Assembly (NCBI RefSeq): GCF_002021815.1
Contig: NZ_CP019952.1
Span: 1,271,001-1,335,000, forward strand
DNA from: Pseudomonas parafulva
GTDB lineage: Bacteria > Pseudomonadota > Gammaproteobacteria > Pseudomonadales > Pseudomonadaceae
Reading direction: 5' to 3'
Length of the DNA: 64,000 nucleotides
This document shows, piece after piece, positions 9,701 through 18,412 of the stretch; position 1 is the first letter of the stretch, and every line of letters starts with the position of its first letter. Under the pieces are notes generated by a model that saw nothing but the letters and a program-made list of their open reading frames with translations, was not told where the DNA came from and searched no databases. The translations under genes and the position numbers were made by a program.

Positions 9701-11414
9701 CCACCTGAATGACAAAGAAACCGTGCGCCTTGTCGATCAGCTGCGAGTCGGGCGAGCGCTTGAAGGCCAGGGGCGCGATGGCCAATGCTTGCTCATCGCT
9801 TGCGGGTACACGGCAGAAACTGGCCACCGCCTCATAGCTGTGTGGGTCGATATGCCGGGCACAGAGTGCGTAGGCGGCATCGAGCATCAGCCCCCTTCGC
9901 CAGTGCGCGGTAAAGGCGGCGAGGTGCGTGGCTTTGTACTGTTCATCCCCAAGCAAGCCATCGAGGTAGCGCGGGTAGTTGCCGCCTATGTCAACAGTGG
10001 CAACCAATTGGCGCAAGTACTCGGGGTCAAGCCAGGCAGGGAGCTCTTCATGAGTGCGATGGGCTACAGCTGCCACAGGGCTCGCGCCGGTTGCCTCAAG
10101 GCGACCGATGGCGTACTCGGTCAAGGTCAGCGTTTTGCTTTCTATCAGCTGTGGGAACCCCAGCCCATGGCCGTCATTGGCGTAGGTATTGACGGTCAGT
10201 ATCAACTCGTCCGCGTCGAAGGCGCCGTCAGCAGGATGATCGGCCAGCATCTGTTCACGCAACGTGTGCCGTGCGTAGGTATGCAGGTCGTCCGGTTCTG
10301 TGGGGCACTGGGCATTGCCCAGGGAAGCTTGTAACACACAGACGTCCAGCAGCGCCTGCAGATAGCGGCTCTGCCCGTTGAAGTCGGCGTTCAAGAGCTT
10401 CTCAGGCAACTCTATGGCCAGCTTTTGAATGGGCAGATCGGCCAATTGGGCGAAGAACGGCGAGGGGTCGACCACGGCCTGGTAGGCCGAGGCCAACTCA
10501 TCTACCGTGTTCAGATCGCTCAACCGTACGCGGTTCAATCGCGACAACAGGATTTCGAGCAGCACGCTGGACAACAAGGCAAACGCGTTGCCGTCGGCTT
10601 CGTAAAGCGCCCACGAAAAACCGTCGTCGGTCTCCGTCAGCCTGTGTTGCGTCTGCAAGTAGGCACCAAAAGCGTCTAGTGAACTGAAGCCTTTCACACC
10701 GCCTGCGCTCGTGCACCAGAGTGTCACGTTGGCCACTTCGCTACTGGCGCTCACCAGCAGCCCAGGCAGCAGTTCACGGGTGCTGCCTTGGTCGAGGCGC
10801 CGATGTATGCGTACGGCGTGCACAGCGAAACCTTCAGTTCTTTCGAGAAGCAGATCGTTCAAGCACCGGCGCTCATCGGCGGTCAATGTCTGATCGGTCA
10901 GCCCACTCAGAAGCCCAGCGCGAAGCACCTGTTGAACCCAAGTGTCGTGATCATTGCCGTTGCCTGCATTCCAGTAATCGATCTGAGCCTGTTCAAAGCA
11001 CGCATGAAGGGTCGGTAGAAACGCGTTGAATGCGTCGTTCAGCGTGCCGGGGTCGACGAGGTCATCATCGGCTGTTTCGCACGCGTCGGGGATGGCAAAA
11101 AAACGAAGCGGTGGTTTAAGGCTGAAGCGGTCCTGGCTGGAAAAGTCCACCGGCGCATTATCAAGAAAGTGTTGCAGTACAACGTCGACAAGCGGGGTGA
11201 CTGTCCAGTAGCCGTCAATGTGCCAGCGAAGAAATTTCAGTGGCTCAGCACACTTCATGTCGGGGCGGTGAACAGCCACCTTGGGGTAATGCGCGATGAT
11301 AAGGTTCATCAGTTGCTCACCTACCACCTGGCGCAAGGTGGGGCGGCTTGCAAAGCGCAGGGCGACGGCACGATTGAGGTCATGTGCAGGTGGAGAGGGG
11401 AGGGCAGAGGGCAT
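6735..11414 (-). CDS. Very large dermonecrotic-toxin-like (DUF6543-type) protein
   Basis: 1559 residues. It resembles the giant Pseudomonas proteins annotated as dermonecrotic-toxin-domain/DUF6543. The long N-terminal half (to about residue 690) lacks a signal peptide. A hydrophobic stretch follows near residues 695-740 (LLNVVAPVLPGPISSIALLY). Then comes a Gln/Arg/Glu-rich, probably coiled-coil section around 930-1060. The C-terminal 130 residues contain LHYLHKQGLL, WAAHFHF and GKGHLKLWRQRKLGY, a pattern I recall from the ends of other members of this group. The start at 11414 is preferred to one 48 bases upstream because AAGGAG lies 8 bases before it. No small immunity-like gene is adjacent on either side. 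Function and delivery route are unproven. Confidence 0.75.
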   Translation of the reverse strand: MPSALPSPPAHDLNRAVALRFASRPTLRQVVGEQLMNLIIAHYPKVAVHRPDMKCAEPLKFLRWHIDGYWTVTPLVDVVLQHFLDNAPVDFSSQDRFSLKPPLRFFAIPDACETADDDLVDPGTLNDAFNAFLPTLHACFEQAQIDYWNAGNGNDHDTWVQQVLRAGLLSGLTDQTLTADERRCLNDLLLERTEGFAVHAVRIHRRLDQGSTRELLPGLLVSASSEVANVTLWCTSAGGVKGFSSLDAFGAYLQTQHRLTETDDGFSWALYEADGNAFALLSSVLLEILLSRLNRVRLSDLNTVDELASAYQAVVDPSPFFAQLADLPIQKLAIELPEKLLNADFNGQSRYLQALLDVCVLQASLGNAQCPTEPDDLHTYARHTLREQMLADHPADGAFDADELILTVNTYANDGHGLGFPQLIESKTLTLTEYAIGRLEATGASPVAAVAHRTHEELPAWLDPEYLRQLVATVDIGGNYPRYLDGLLGDEQYKATHLAAFTAHWRRGLMLDAAYALCARHIDPHSYEAVASFCRVPASDEQALAIAPLAFKRSPDSQLIDKAHGFFVIQVADSGALLLYCPMYKGALKQFKNPQALMQEIARPGRVQEGVLAWLDQTHRDVYDNGGFKEPHLPHWVFDPYEHLDKPAPVEPALTFWTDDIDANLFEARRAMLLELADRSAMSNSEVRWRSIKTFAWQLLNVVAPVLPGPISSIALLYIGINAIAEDLKLLLEGSATDRTQAVVDLLNNTLMVLIHAQLPKTEPPHAGATALTVDAASIRLGGDADPLPLPEPGSVAPVEALQAQATTQLDFSWRGAQGFDALSGAQRTQLHAMAASVSLEGQSAIEQGPLDGLYELEHGLYVRLQGQVYAVESADGLTRIIGPDGRQGPPIRRDSQGWRIDTRLRGGGDRPGSSTRQRLRERLVTRIRAAQRAVEQSLDNADRGTAEYESLRQRIEAARAQWLKVEERLKQPPPQDPEQRAQFERATSLFAKRHTELLDQIKDLRHQRIESAVGIFQNFLEAERNMVALLDDRSYMASTRNAPEQRRALADVRRNLIGYAQFIIEEQLYTGRFAEYDRLTTALNDALPQERQAAYEQYREVLESMVIDQPLIIEYTAALDRLLAVTDLDMTAPSIRKTDRTVAQIIETRTTTTVNIRFFQAMGLVELALRFEALQDYSHYAVFRAALAGERLRVAANSHHLSMFADLQTAQRIDILQSAWDEYSAAILNSQRIAQLGSELVDIGRLEAYRQQMVELKTMAGDALVTALREQAVGQQHSTTRPVYPRQALQVATTANGQTVIGSESIVEGRPVLQVRGTFSKTVLHTFTRESGTWVERLPAAGTSSPPRAPTPESERQEQALAEGMLAQNQNVLANARKLVEEDVDSHSLTSMLDAQIGEVQTLRDQLADSEAESELLQRLDDALVSLREGKREMLVKLHSTTRFPSAEGLHYLHKQGLLRVTYQGPRQPLAEDYLDEYRIDVLEAPGSERGKPLWAAHFHFNDAGAAPTAFGKGHLKLWRQRKLGYREQVRSAAMGEELRIHRGNLTYAQARGVIPFN

Positions 11415-11664
11415 GCGTGGAGCTCCTTGTGGGTTCTTTCCACAATGTTCCAAGCGTGCCACGGCACTCGGTGCTATCTATATGCTGCACATCGGTCCCA
11501 GGCCTTTGGCTGCGCCCAGGCACGACGCGTTGCTGTCCACTCTTGCCCGGCAGGCTGGACCAACATTCTTCGAATAAGTCAAGAACCGACCTGTTCAAAT
11601 CCCTCGCACCGTGCTACAAACTGGTTAAGCAATGATCTAGCTGCTTGATAACGAAGGGAAAATC

Positions 11665-11961
11665 ATGACGAAGTCGGAGCTGATCGAACGTATTGTCACC
11701 CATCAAGGGCTACTCTCGTCCAAGGACGTAGAGCTGGCCATCAAGACCATGCTTGAACAGATGTCACAATGCCTTGCTACCGGTGATCGCATCGAGATCC
11801 GCGGTTTTGGCAGCTTCTCGCTGCATTATCGGGCACCACGGGTAGGTCGCAACCCCAAGACCGGCCAGTCGGTCAGCCTCGAAGGCAAGTTCGTTCCGCA
11901 CTTCAAACCCGGCAAGGAATTGCGTGATCGGGTCAATGAAGAAGACGAGGCCCATACCTGA
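11665..11961 (+). CDS. ihfB: Integration host factor beta subunit
   Basis: 98 residues, full length. The HU/IHF signature is clear: [20 protein letters not shown] with the DNA-intercalating arm [12 protein letters not shown]. With IhfA it forms the DNA-bending heterodimer. A GAAGGG ribosome site lies 7 bases before the ATG. In most Pseudomonas genomes rpsA is directly upstream; here a toxin-like gene on the opposite strand takes that place. A LapA-domain gene follows after 18 bases and is probably co-transcribed. Confidence 0.97.
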   Translation: MTKSELIERIVTHQGLLSSKDVELAIKTMLEQMSQCLATGDRIEIRGFGSFSLHYRAPRVGRNPKTGQSVSLEGKFVPHFKPGKELRDRVNEEDEAHT

Positions 11962-11979
11962 TTCCCTAGGAGCAACCCG

Positions 11980-12243
11980 ATGCGTAACCTCAAGCGTGCA
12001 CTGGCAGCTGTCTTCGTCCTGCTGCTGGCGGCTGTAGTGCTGTTCTTCGTGCTGGAAAACCAGCAGACCGTAGCCTTGACCCTGTTTGGCTGGGTTGCGC
12101 CACAGGTGCCGGTGGCAGTGGTGGTGCTGGCCGCGTTGATCATTGGCCTGGCCGTTGGGCCTTTGCTGGGCGCCTATGGTGTGCAGCGCAGCAAGCGCAA
12201 AATCCGGGCTTCGGCCCGCGAAGCGGCGCTGAGCGGCAGGTGA
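11980..12243 (+). CDS. LapA-domain (DUF1049) small inner-membrane protein
   Basis: 87 residues with two hydrophobic helices, AAVFVLLLAAVVLFFVLENQ and VAVVVLAALIIGLAVGPLLG, separated by a short polar loop, and a basic cytoplasmic tail. The NQQTVALTLFGW stretch is typical of the LapA/DUF1049 family, associated with LPS assembly in enterobacteria. TAGGAG lies 5-6 bases before the start. The link to LPS agrees with the O-polysaccharide genes that follow. Confidence 0.85.
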   Translation: MRNLKRALAAVFVLLLAAVVLFFVLENQQTVALTLFGWVAPQVPVAVVVLAALIIGLAVGPLLGAYGVQRSKRKIRASAREAALSGR

Positions 12244-12344
12244 GGATTTTTCTTATAGTGCTTTAGGAAATGTCTGCCTATTAAAGCCACGGTCACCATG
12301 GACTAATTGCCCACTTCGTTTTAGCCCCGGCGAGAGTGCGCAGC

Positions 12345-13781
12345 ATGGATTACCCCGGCCTAACCCACCATGGCGCTGTACGCGGCGTGACGGGTTCCTG
12401 CCATCAGCTTCATCTTGGCCCTGGCGTCAGCCTGCTGGTCGACTGCGGTGCCGAGCAGGGCGCCGATGTAATGCCGGGTGCGCAGGGCAGCGCGCTTGGG
12501 TTCGACATCACCGGCGTCCAGGCCCTGATCGTCACGCACGTGCACCTGGACCACGTAGGCCGCATTCCGGCATTGCTGGCCAAGGGGTACCGCGGCCCTA
12601 TCTATTGCAGCGAGCCCTCTGCCAAATTACTGCCCCTGGTGCTCGAAGACGCCTTCAAACTCGGCATCGACAGCACACCTGCCCAGGTGGCCCGCTACAT
12701 CACCCTGGTGCACAGCCTGATCGTGCCCCTGCCATTCGGGCATTGGCACGCCGTGGTTCAGCACCCGCAGGTGGCCTGCGCGATTCGCTTGCAGCGTGCC
12801 GGTCACCTTTTGGGTTCTGCCTACGTCGAATGCGACATCCAGCACGGGCCCAACAACACGCGCTATGTATTTTCAGGTGACCTGGGCCCCGGCAACGATC
12901 CCTTGCTGCGCCCCTTGCAGCCCCCGGAGCGTGCCGATGTGCTGGTGCTGGAAAGCACCTATGGCGACCGCCTTCACCCACCCACGGGTGATCGCATTCA
13001 GCGACTGGAAGCGGCCATCGACCGCGCGCTGGCCGATCACGGCACCTTGCTGATCCCGGCCTTCAGCCTGGGGCGCACCCAGGCACTGCTCCATGATCTT
13101 GAAGATGTCCTGCATCGCAAGGCCCTGCTGGGCAAGACGGGCCCCTCCCCACAAGGCGAGCCCGTGGATTGGTCGCAGCTGCCGATCATTCTCGATTCGC
13201 CCCTGGCTCAGCGCATCACCCAGGCCTACCGCGACCTGCACCCTTATTGGAACGAGCAGGCCAGGGCGCGCTTGGCAGGTGGCCGCGATCCGCTCGCATT
13301 CGGCCAGCTGATCAGCGTAGACACCCACGCCCGCCACCAGCAGGTGGTCAACTACCTCAAAAGCACCGGCCGGCCCGCCATCGTCATTGCAGGCAACGGC
13401 ATGTGCTCGGGCGGGCGCATCGTCAATTACCTCAAGGGCATGCTGGGCGACCCCAGGCATGAAGTGATGTTCGTAGGCCACCAGGCCAAGGGGACGCCTG
13501 GGGCGGTGATCCAGGGCAGCTGTGGGGCGCCGGGAGTGGTGCAGGTGGAACTGGAGGGGCGGGGTTACGCTATCGCAGCCAAAGTCCTGAACGCGTCGGG
13601 GTACTCGGGGCATGCCGACCAGGCGGGGTTAGTGGCGTTTGCAACGGGGATGATGCAAGCACCCCATGCGGTGGTGCTGGTGCACGGCGAGCGCACAGCA
13701 AAGGTTGCCTTGTCCAAGGCACTGGCACGCTGCTATCGGCGCCTGCAATGGCCCACGAAGATCAGCATTCCGGAAGATTAG
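12345..13781 (+). CDS. Metallo-beta-lactamase-fold protein with beta-CASP and RNA-metabolising motifs
   Basis: 478 residues. The metal-binding HVHLDHVG lies near residue 65, and later SGDLGPGNDPLL and ESTYGDRLH follow the pattern of the CPSF73/RNase J-like beta-CASP group. IVIAGNGMCSGGRIVNYLK and the C-terminal GYSGHADQAGL correspond to the beta-CASP and RMMBL motifs, so a ribonuclease activity is plausible. The start at 12345 is chosen over a GTG three codons upstream. It is not obviously part of the sugar pathway, although I recall a similar gene beside ihfB in P. putida. Confidence 0.85.
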   Translation: MDYPGLTHHGAVRGVTGSCHQLHLGPGVSLLVDCGAEQGADVMPGAQGSALGFDITGVQALIVTHVHLDHVGRIPALLAKGYRGPIYCSEPSAKLLPLVLEDAFKLGIDSTPAQVARYITLVHSLIVPLPFGHWHAVVQHPQVACAIRLQRAGHLLGSAYVECDIQHGPNNTRYVFSGDLGPGNDPLLRPLQPPERADVLVLESTYGDRLHPPTGDRIQRLEAAIDRALADHGTLLIPAFSLGRTQALLHDLEDVLHRKALLGKTGPSPQGEPVDWSQLPIILDSPLAQRITQAYRDLHPYWNEQARARLAGGRDPLAFGQLISVDTHARHQQVVNYLKSTGRPAIVIAGNGMCSGGRIVNYLKGMLGDPRHEVMFVGHQAKGTPGAVIQGSCGAPGVVQVELEGRGYAIAAKVLNASGYSGHADQAGLVAFATGMMQAPHAVVLVHGERTAKVALSKALARCYRRLQWPTKISIPED

Positions 13782-14036
13782 GCAGACAGGTGTGAATTAT
13801 TTTCTGGGTTTGAACTCTGATGGCACGGTTTGCAGTCACGTCGCAGGTGAGTATTTGCGAGGGTTGCGCGCAGTCCACCTTAGCCGGTGCATCGTGCGGG
13901 GCTCATCCATGGGCCGTTGCCGTCCAAAAAACCAGCCCCCGTGCTATTTTAAGCACCGCTTGGGACCAGCCCGGCCGTATGAGAACAAGACGCCAATTTC
14001 TCTCCTCACAGACGATTCAGCAGTTTAGGACACAAC

Positions 14037-16577
14037 ATGATCCAGAAAGTGCCGGGGCAAAGCGCTCATGGTTCCTACTACCCCTATATAGACGGCTTAC
14101 GTGCATTTGCCGTTTTGTCGGTAGTGATCTATCACCTGCATGCCGCATGGCTTCCCGGCGGTTTCGTCGGCGTTGACGTCTTTTTCGTCATTTCGGGCTT
14201 CATTGTAAGCGCTTCCATCGCGAATTACCGAAGCAGCTCATTTTTACAGTTCTTCGCATTTTTCTATGCCCGCCGTATCAAGCGCATTTTCCCTGCGCTC
14301 ATCGTTTGTTTGCTGTTCACCGCTTACATGTCGGCGCTGTTTATCCCGTCCTCATGGCTCAGCGACGTCAATCAGCGGACCGGGCTGTACGCATTCCTGG
14401 GCTTGAGTAACTTCGTACTGGCCAGTACCGGGCGCAATTACTTTGCTCCCACCACCGAGTTCAACCCTTATACACATACCTGGTCCTTGGCAGTCGAGGA
14501 GCAATTCTACCTCGTGTTCCCGATTCTCTACCTGGCATGGTTGGGAGGTACTCACACACGCTGGCGCTCGTCAGCGTTATTCGGTATCGGGCTGGTAGCC
14601 TCGATTATCTATTCGGCCTGGCAAAGTCAGGTCAACCCTACTCAGGCGTTCTTCCTGAGCCCAGGCCGGTTCTGGGAGCTGGCAAGCGGGGTGCTGCTGT
14701 ACCAGTTCATCAGTCGTAAACCTGTTGAGCTCACAGCCCAAAGCCCTGTCCAATGGTGGCGCGCAGTGCTGGCTGTAGTTTCTCTGGCAGCGCTGCTTGT
14801 CGCTTTCTGGGTTTCCCGGCCCGAACATTTCCCCATGCCCGGTGCATTGATGGCGGTGTTGGCAACGCTTGGCTTGATCTACAGCCTGCACCATCATCCT
14901 GAGTTGCGCCTCATGCATCGCCTGATTGGCAGTGCACCGATGGTCGGAATAGGGCGCATCTCTTATTCGCTTTACCTGTGGCATTGGCCGGTATTCGTAT
15001 TGTTCCGCTGGACCTACGGCCTGGATGCGCCGGCCCAATGGATGAGCGCTGTTGTGATCGCCTTCGCTCTAGCGTGGCTGTCCTATCGCTTTGTTGAAAC
15101 GCCTGTGCGCCAGTCCGGCGCCATGCGCAAGGTCCCGCAGTCGGGCATCATCGTAGGTGGTATTGCCGTCATCGGCCTGTCGTGCTGGCTGGCCATGGGC
15201 ATCAACCATGCCGCGCCCAAGCTTTCGCTGAGCCAAGTGGCCAAGCACGCTGACGTCTGGTACCCAGACGGCTATCCACTCGACCCCAACTACCCAGGTT
15301 GCGTCGCAGGCCCTGACTTCCACCTAGTGGGCGGGGGGGTGATGTTGAGCTATAACCCGTTGGGGTGCCAGGACAATCGACCGCGCAATGACGCCAGTGT
15401 CTATGTGATAGGCGACTCCCATGCACTTGCTTATTCCAGCCTGTTCAAACAGTACGCCATTCGTCACGCCACGCAAATCAATGCGTACAACAACGGCGGC
15501 TGCCCGTTCATCAGCCTGCAGCCCGCACGCGATATGGACAACAGCGAGTGCAGGCGCAACACCGATGCTGCGTTGGCTGACTTGCGAAAGCGCATTAAAC
15601 CAGGCGATATCTTGTTCCTGGCGTCACTTCGTTTGCCGCGCTTTGCTGATCAGTGGGCGTACTTCGGCGAGCAGGCGGCACGCTCCCAGATGTTCGGCCC
15701 AGCGGCAGAAGCCGGTCGCAAGCGGGCGGAAGACTACGCTGTGTCAGTACTCAAAGAGTTCACTGACATAGGCGTTCGCGTCGTTTTCGAAGGGCCGAAA
15801 CCCCTGTACAAGGCGCCACCGTTCCGTTGCGCCGACTGGTTCGACAAAAGTAATCCTATTTGTGCGCCAGGTTTTGAAATGCCCCGAAGCATGATGGAGG
15901 CGTTCAGGGCGCCAGTGCTTTCCAGCTATGCCAACATTGCCGCACGGCTGCCTAATGTCGAAGTATGGGACCCGTTCCCTACCCTGTGTCCGGGTGATAC
16001 CTGCAGTGCCTTTGATGGAGACAAGCCGCTGTTTCTTGACGGTGACCACCTGAGCGGGCATGGCAACATGGTGTTGCTCCCAGCCTTCACCGCTTTCATC
16101 GAGCCTCGATTGGGCCGCTACCCGGCATCGCTGGAGCAAGGCATCGATTTGGGCAAGACCGGCATTCCAGACTTTCTTACCAAGGTTTCCGGCTTCTCCC
16201 AGGCTGAAAGTTGGGGGCGCTGGACCGACGCTCATCTGGGGCCTGTCAGCCTCACCTTCGAGCAGCCTCTGCCACGGGACTTCGTTCTCCAGATCAGCGC
16301 CTTGGCTTATGGGCCGAACGCCGGTGCGCCTGTCACGGTCAGTGCAGGGGGTGTCAAACGCCAGGTCGTGTTCGGCGCTGATCAAAGTACCCGCGAGATC
16401 ACCTTCGAAGGCGTTCAAGGCAACAGCATCGAAATTTTACCTCCCTCGCCCATCAGCCCCAGTGCGCTGGGTGCCAGCAGTGACGAGCGCCTTTTAGGCC
16501 TGGGTATTTCGCGTATCAGGGTGCAGCCGAGCGGGCAGTATCCGGCCCTGCAATCATCGCGTGCTGCTGCACAGTGA
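14037..16577 (+). CDS. OafA/YrhL-type O-acyltransferase with SGNH domain and extra C-terminal domain
   Basis: 846 residues. The N-terminal 380 residues form a multi-pass acyltransferase-3 domain (YYPYIDGLRAFAVLSVVIYH; HTWSLAVEEQFYLVFP near 150). The next part is a periplasmic SGNH domain with VIGDSHALAYS near residue 458 and the catalytic Asp/His in FLDGDHLSGHG near 667. Such fusions O-acetylate LPS O-antigen. The last ~150 residues (from about 700) are an additional, apparently beta-rich domain with SWGRWTDAHLGPVSLTFEQP, longer than usual for the family. It probably modifies the polysaccharide made by the following genes. It is separated from ihfB's group by 255 bases. Confidence 0.9.
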   Translation: MIQKVPGQSAHGSYYPYIDGLRAFAVLSVVIYHLHAAWLPGGFVGVDVFFVISGFIVSASIANYRSSSFLQFFAFFYARRIKRIFPALIVCLLFTAYMSALFIPSSWLSDVNQRTGLYAFLGLSNFVLASTGRNYFAPTTEFNPYTHTWSLAVEEQFYLVFPILYLAWLGGTHTRWRSSALFGIGLVASIIYSAWQSQVNPTQAFFLSPGRFWELASGVLLYQFISRKPVELTAQSPVQWWRAVLAVVSLAALLVAFWVSRPEHFPMPGALMAVLATLGLIYSLHHHPELRLMHRLIGSAPMVGIGRISYSLYLWHWPVFVLFRWTYGLDAPAQWMSAVVIAFALAWLSYRFVETPVRQSGAMRKVPQSGIIVGGIAVIGLSCWLAMGINHAAPKLSLSQVAKHADVWYPDGYPLDPNYPGCVAGPDFHLVGGGVMLSYNPLGCQDNRPRNDASVYVIGDSHALAYSSLFKQYAIRHATQINAYNNGGCPFISLQPARDMDNSECRRNTDAALADLRKRIKPGDILFLASLRLPRFADQWAYFGEQAARSQMFGPAAEAGRKRAEDYAVSVLKEFTDIGVRVVFEGPKPLYKAPPFRCADWFDKSNPICAPGFEMPRSMMEAFRAPVLSSYANIAARLPNVEVWDPFPTLCPGDTCSAFDGDKPLFLDGDHLSGHGNMVLLPAFTAFIEPRLGRYPASLEQGIDLGKTGIPDFLTKVSGFSQAESWGRWTDAHLGPVSLTFEQPLPRDFVLQISALAYGPNAGAPVTVSAGGVKRQVVFGADQSTREITFEGVQGNSIEILPPSPISPSALGASSDERLLGLGISRIRVQPSGQYPALQSSRAAAQ

Positions 16578-16588
16578 GCATTGTCGAT

Positions 16589-16610
16589 GGCGGGCCCCCG
16601 GTGGCCCGCC
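16589..16610. terminator. GC-rich hairpin after the O-acyltransferase gene
   Basis: GGCGGGCC (16589-16596), loop CCCGGT, GGCCCGCC (16603-16610): a perfect 8-pair stem 12 bases after the stop codon. There is no T-run, so termination may be partial or Rho-assisted. Confidence 0.5.
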
Positions 16611-16846
16611 GTTCCTACCTTGGATGGTCGTCAAGCCCTGGCGATACCGGGTGTGATGGTTCGGGGCAGGCAAGACTGGTAGGGGAGTTTCCTGATATTC
16701 TTTCGGCACACGGACTGGTGCTGGCTTACGCGCTTCGCCGCATGGCAGAGCAAGCAAAAACATGAAGCAACGTTATCATCACGATGATTCAGGCTTCTTC
16801 AGTAAATTGTCAGATGCCATGAGAGTGGCAACTAAGGATTAGATAT

Positions 16847-18289
16847 ATGGACCTGGTCCCGGTAATTCTTTCAGGTGGCGTCGGCAGCCGGCTATGGCCC
16901 GTGTCGCGAGAAGCGCACCCCAAGCCATTCATGACGCTGCCTGGTGGTCAGAACCTCATTCAAAAAACCTTCCTGCGCGCCTCGCGGCTGCCAGGAGTTT
17001 CCCAGGTGATGACGGTCACCAACCGTGAACTGTTGTTCAAGACTGAAGACGAATACCGCACGGTCAACCAGAGCGGCCATGCGCAAAGCTACATTCTGGA
17101 GCCTTTCGGCCGTAACACGGCAGCCGCTGTTGCCATGGCTGCGCTGCAGCTGCAGAAGGCCCAAGGTGACGACGCGCAGATGCTGGTGCTGGCCGCAGAC
17201 CATCTGATCCAGGACGAGCAGGCATTTGCCCGCGCGGTTGCCACCGCACAACAGCTGGCCGCCGAGGGCTGGCTGGTGACGTTCGGTATTCAGCCTCAAT
17301 ACCCTGAAACAGGGTTTGGCTACATCGAGGCCTCCCACAGCTGTGGTGAGTCCGGCGGCCTCACCGTCGCCCGCTTCGTCGAAAAACCCGACCTGAAAAC
17401 GGCCGAAGGCTATATCGCCGCCGGTAACTATTTCTGGAACTCGGGCATGTTCTGCTTCCGGGTTGGTACCGTACTGGCCGAGCTGCACCAGCACGCGCCA
17501 GAGGTGCTGGAAGTGGCTCAGCAAACACTGGCAGCCTCGCGCCTGGCCACCAGCGGTGCCGACAGTTGGCTCACGCTGGACACTGAGCAGTTTGCCAAGG
17601 CCCCGGACATCTCCATCGACTATGCGCTGATGGAGCGCTCCAGCAAGGTGGCGACAGTACCGTGCGACATCGGCTGGAACGACATCGGCTCCTGGAATGC
17701 GGTCAGCGAACTGACCTCGGTCGACCAGGACGGCAACCGTTTCGAAGGCGAAGTCCTCGCTCATGGCGCTAGCAATAACTACGTCAACAGCGAAGGTCGT
17801 CTGACGGCGTTGGTTGGTGTAAAGGATCTGCTGGTCATCGATACACCCGATGCGGTGCTGGTCGCTCACAAGGATCACGCCCAGGACGTCAAGCACATCG
17901 TCGGGCAGCTCAAGGCACAATCCCATACGGCTCATCTCCTGCACCAGACGGTACACCGTCCGTGGGGCACCTACACCACGTTGGAAAACGGTGAGCGTTT
18001 CAAGATCAAGCGTATCGTCGTCAAGCCAGGGGCATCCCTGTCATTGCAAATGCATCACCACCGCAGTGAGCACTGGATCGTGGTCAGTGGCATGGCCGTC
18101 GTGGTCAACGACAACCAAGAGCTGATGCTCAACACCAATGAATCCACGTTCATCCGTGCTGGCCATAAGCACCGCCTGAAAAACCCTGGTGTCATCGATC
18201 TGGTGCTGATCGAAGTCCAGAGCGGTGACTACCTGGGCGAAGACGATATTGTCCGCTTCGAAGACAATTACGGCCGCTGCACTAACTAG
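16847..18289 (+). CDS. manC: Mannose-1-phosphate guanylyltransferase / mannose-6-phosphate isomerase
   Basis: 480 residues, the standard bifunctional type II enzyme (AlgA/WbpW/ManC group) that makes GDP-mannose from fructose-6-phosphate. The N-terminal pyrophosphorylase signature LSGGVGSRLWPVSREAHPKP is intact, FVEKPD lies near residue 180, and the C-terminal cupin isomerase part has RPWGTYTTLENGERFKIKRI and the metal ligands in SLQMHHHRSEHWIVVSG. An AAGGA site precedes the ATG. It is the first gene of the mannose supply pair for the O-polysaccharide; manB follows after a 123-base gap containing a hairpin. Confidence 0.95.
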   Translation: MDLVPVILSGGVGSRLWPVSREAHPKPFMTLPGGQNLIQKTFLRASRLPGVSQVMTVTNRELLFKTEDEYRTVNQSGHAQSYILEPFGRNTAAAVAMAALQLQKAQGDDAQMLVLAADHLIQDEQAFARAVATAQQLAAEGWLVTFGIQPQYPETGFGYIEASHSCGESGGLTVARFVEKPDLKTAEGYIAAGNYFWNSGMFCFRVGTVLAELHQHAPEVLEVAQQTLAASRLATSGADSWLTLDTEQFAKAPDISIDYALMERSSKVATVPCDIGWNDIGSWNAVSELTSVDQDGNRFEGEVLAHGASNNYVNSEGRLTALVGVKDLLVIDTPDAVLVAHKDHAQDVKHIVGQLKAQSHTAHLLHQTVHRPWGTYTTLENGERFKIKRIVVKPGASLSLQMHHHRSEHWIVVSGMAVVVNDNQELMLNTNESTFIRAGHKHRLKNPGVIDLVLIEVQSGDYLGEDDIVRFEDNYGRCTN

Positions 18290-18372
18290 CCGTCACTGAA
18301 CCTGCGCCGATCTTTGTTGCCATACGGGCTCGCAACGGCGCGGGGACGGCTCGCGTTTCATTCTCCACCGAT

Positions 18373-18390
18373 GGCCACCTAAGGGTGGCC
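18373..18390. terminator. Short hairpin between manC and manB
   Basis: GGCCACC / GGTGGCC around a TAAG loop, a perfect 7-pair stem without a T-run. It may stabilise the manC message or weaken read-through into manB; probably not a full terminator. Confidence 0.35.
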
Positions 18391-18412
18391 TCGGCACTTG
18401 AGTTGGAAGACA

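Noticed and set aside
16578..16846. Search for a JUMPstart/ops element before manC
   Set aside because: No GGCGGTAG-type ops core was found in this gap.
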